Shown in pieces: positions 62,054 to 64,000 of a stretch of 64,000 bases of DNA. Source of the DNA: an uncultured Roseburia sp. (GTDB lineage Bacteria; Bacillota; Clostridia; Lachnospirales; Lachnospiraceae); NCBI GenBank assembly GCA_910587865.1, contig CAJUNX010000003.1, positions 59,363 to 123,362 on the forward strand. Reading direction: 5' to 3'. The notes beneath the pieces are model-generated. The model saw only the letters and a program-made list of their open reading frames with translations. It searched no databases and was not told the DNA's origin. Both the position numbers and the translations under genes were made by a program. Numbering within the stretch: position 1 is the stretch's first letter; every line of letters starts with the position of its first letter.

Positions 62054-63133
62054 ATGGACAAAACATTACAGAAACAACGCGAATCCGGCTTTGAACTTCT
62101 CCGGATTCTCTGTATCACGGGAATCATTTTTATGCATACCTTCGGGCCGCTCAATGACAGCCTCAACACCGCAAACCGCGAAATCAGCATTTTTGTCAAT
62201 GCCGTCGCGAACGCCGGCGTGACCTGTTTTATCCTGATCTCCGGCTGGTTCGGCATCCGCTTTGACTTAGGAAAACTGATCCGGCTCGATCTTGCGGTCA
62301 TTTTTTACACGCTTTTGGGCACGCTTCTCTCCGGGGAGATCGGCGCAAAGTCCCTGATCCTCTCCTGCATCCCGATCCTCTCGGGACGCTACTGGTTTTT
62401 AAGCTGCTACTTTGCGCTCTGCCTGTTTTCCGTCTTTCTCAATCCGCTGGCGGAGACGGCCGGAAAAAAACGGCTCGGCAGCCTGCTTTTGCTGATGCTG
62501 TTCCTCTTTTCCTTCCTGCCGACTTTCTTTTATTATGAGCTGATTCCGGACGGCGGCAAAGGCTTCGTGCACATGACGATGATCTATCTGATCGGACGCT
62601 ATCTGAGACTTTACCTCACAAAACCGCTGAAAACGGGCCGGATTCTGGCGCTTTACCTTTTATCGACACTCGTCATTTTCACTGCAAATACCGCGCTCTC
62701 TGTCTTAAAGGGGACGCAGATGGGGATGTTTGCCCGGGATAATTCTCTGTTTATCATCGCGTCCTCCGTGCTGCTTTTACTCCTGTTTCGTGAGCTGCAC
62801 TTCCACTGCCCCGTCATCAACCATCTGGCGGGAAATGTCATGCCGCTCTACGTCTTCGAATCGTTTGTGCGCATGTACATCCTGAACCGTCTGATCCGTT
62901 TGGACGCGCACACCGGCAGCCCTCTGCTGATCATGTATGTCGCCGGTTACGCTGTGCTTACCGTGGTCATCTGTATGGCAGTCAACGAATTGCGACGACT
63001 TACCGTTGCGCATCTGGATGACCGGATCGCTGCGCTTCTGATGAAAGGATACCGCTCTGCCACGCCGGGCGTCACCAGGCTTGGGCAGAACGCCTGCACA
63101 AGACTCTGTCATTATCTGGAGGGGACAAAATGA
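62054..63133 (+). CDS. Acyltransferase family 3 membrane protein
   Basis: A 359-residue membrane acyltransferase. The start at 62054 has AAAGGA upstream. It opens SGFELLRILCITGIIFMHTFG and has VANAGVTCFILISGWFGIRFDLGKLIRLDL, the same pattern as the paralogue at 51481-52560. About ten helices follow. It overlaps by four bases with the hexapeptide acetyltransferase gene (ATGA), so the two probably modify the same glycan. Donor and acceptor are unknown. Confidence 0.87.
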   Translation: MDKTLQKQRESGFELLRILCITGIIFMHTFGPLNDSLNTANREISIFVNAVANAGVTCFILISGWFGIRFDLGKLIRLDLAVIFYTLLGTLLSGEIGAKSLILSCIPILSGRYWFLSCYFALCLFSVFLNPLAETAGKKRLGSLLLLMLFLFSFLPTFFYYELIPDGGKGFVHMTMIYLIGRYLRLYLTKPLKTGRILALYLLSTLVIFTANTALSVLKGTQMGMFARDNSLFIIASSVLLLLLFRELHFHCPVINHLAGNVMPLYVFESFVRMYILNRLIRLDAHTGSPLLIMYVAGYAVLTVVICMAVNELRRLTVAHLDDRIAALLMKGYRSATPGVTRLGQNACTRLCHYLEGTK

Positions 63134-63774
63134 ATCCGAAAAGCATTTATAAAAAATACCGAAAAAAGAAGCAGTTAAAGGCAGCAGCCCCCTATATCAG
63201 CATCCAGCCGTCCGCCGTCCTCGGGGAAAATTTTAATTTAGAGCTTCACGCTCCGGCCGCCGGCCGGCAGTATCTTTCTATCGGCGTGAAAAGCATGATT
63301 GATTCTTCTTTCGTCTTTGAGACGGACACCGGACAGATCACCGTCGGCAGCCGCGTGCACATCGGCGGCGGCACACAGCTGATTTCAAGGAGCGGCATCA
63401 CGATCGGAGACGATGTCATCATCGCCTGGAACTGTACCATTTACGATCACAACTCCCACTCCGTTTTGTGGTCCGAACGAAAAGACGATGTCAGCCGCGA
63501 ATGGGAATGCGCCGCAAAGGGACTCTCACCGATCGCGGACAAAAACTGGGACGTCGTAAAAACAGCGCCGATCCGTATCTGTGATAAAGCATGGATCGGC
63601 TTTAACGTCACGATTTTAAAGGGCGTCACCGTTGGGGAAGGCGCCGTCATCGCCGCCGGGAGCGTCGTCACAAGGGATGTTCCTCCGTACACCGTTGTCG
63701 GAGGAAACCCGGCGCGCGTGATCCGCACGCTTTCAGACGAATCGGGTTCTTCCGCGGACGCCGGGACGGACTGA
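63130..63774 (+). CDS. Hexapeptide (left-handed beta-helix) acetyltransferase
   Basis: A 214-residue acetyl-CoA-dependent O-acetyltransferase of the LbH type. The hexapeptide repeats run from about residue 55 to 190 (ITVGSRVHIGGGTQLISRSGITIGDDVIIAWNC region; VTILKGVTVGEGAVIAAGSVVTRDVPPYTVVGG), with the catalytic-type His in DHNSHSV and the family end motif GGNPARVIRTL. GGAGGGG precedes the ATG. The stop codon is the first TGA of the tandem repeat array beginning at 63771, so the array touches the end of the gene. Confidence 0.92.
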   Translation: MNPKSIYKKYRKKKQLKAAAPYISIQPSAVLGENFNLELHAPAAGRQYLSIGVKSMIDSSFVFETDTGQITVGSRVHIGGGTQLISRSGITIGDDVIIAWNCTIYDHNSHSVLWSERKDDVSREWECAAKGLSPIADKNWDVVKTAPIRICDKAWIGFNVTILKGVTVGEGAVIAAGSVVTRDVPPYTVVGGNPARVIRTLSDESGSSADAGTD

Positions 63775-64000
63775 TGCGGCGCTCGCCCGGTCACTCTCGC
63801 CCGGGACGGGCCGCCGGGCAGAACTGATGCGGCGCTCGCCCGGTCACTCCGCCGGGCCGGCGCCCTCCTGCACAGCCTGTTCTGATGCGGCGCTCGCCCG
63901 GTTACTCTCGCCCGGGACGGGCCGCCGGGCAGAACTGATGCGGCACTCGCCCGGTCACTCCGCCGGGCCGGCGCCCTCCTGCACAGCCTGTTCTGATGCG
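63771..64000. repeat. Higher-order minisatellite running off the window edge
   Basis: Units beginning CTGATGCGGCNCTCGCCCGG start at 63771, 63824, 63882, 63935 and 63993. Two subunit types of 53 and 58 bp alternate, giving a 111-bp super-period repeated twice and continuing to the right. It is very G+C-rich and contains multiple GCCCGG/CCGGGC inverted motifs that could form hairpins. Confidence 0.95.

Noticed and set aside
63771..64000. CRISPR array
   Set aside because: Repeats are contiguous, with no unique spacers, and spacing alternates 53/58; no cas genes.

Overview
The window looks like the chromosome of an anaerobic Gram-positive Clostridia, most likely Lachnospiraceae. This is inferred from strong GGAGG ribosome binding sites, good sigma-A promoters (TTGNNN-N17-TATNNT), an LCP wall ligase, a stand-alone crotonase, a BlaR1/BlaI pair, Rpn and AAA/PD-(D/E)XK proteins, and overall family make-up. 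No rRNA, tRNA, CRISPR array or complete mobile element was seen.

Layout. (1) 1-5.7 kb: end of a glycan locus (partial GT2, glf), then a possible small RNA, an AraC/GyrI regulator, a truncated TnpW-like relic, a GNAT acetyltransferase, a palindromic MITE-like element and mutY. (2) 5.9-13.9 kb: a five-gene minus-strand cluster (FGGY kinase, AGPS-like flavoprotein, DUF1667 protein, FAD/NAD oxidoreductase, GlpA-like dehydrogenase) divergent from a tetR gene, with a clear promoter and an inverted-repeat operator. (3) 14-19.3 kb: crt, proC, a GH13 enzyme and an HtrA-type protease. (4) 19.3-32.9 kb: a large exopolysaccharide locus in two promoter-led units, WbaP-type priming transferase/LCP/GT2/GT2/GT2/DUF6056 and ugd/double-GT2/zinc ribbon/double-GT2/GT2. 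(5) 33-40 kb: an accessory islet of visibly more A+T-rich genes: HicAB, an Rpn nuclease, a secreted metallo-beta-lactamase-fold protein, BlaR1/BlaI and an AAA ATPase-nuclease. (6) 40-44.9 kb: the GDP-fucose operon gmd-fcl-manC beside a divergent AraC regulator. (7) 44.9-63.8 kb: an LTA-synthase-like transferase, a SNF2/SWIM helicase, three acyltransferase-3 proteins, a GtrII-like protein, a probably deleted membrane protein, asnB, a WecG/TagA transferase, a fucosyltransferase-like protein, an ABC flippase and a hexapeptide acetyltransferase.

How the genes fit together. Much of the window makes and decorates a cell-surface polysaccharide: nucleotide sugars (UDP-Galf, UDP-GlcA, GDP-Man, GDP-Fuc), a lipid-linked primer, many GT2 enzymes, acylation, flipping by an ABC protein and attachment by LCP. 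No obvious Wzy polymerase was recognised.

The most unusual property is a large number of short local tandem duplications (period about 33-111 bp, 2-4 copies). They occur in many intergenic gaps and, always with periods that are multiples of three, inside at least four genes. The window ends inside a higher-order minisatellite. Starts were chosen by ribosome binding site and family alignment from memory; no database search was run.
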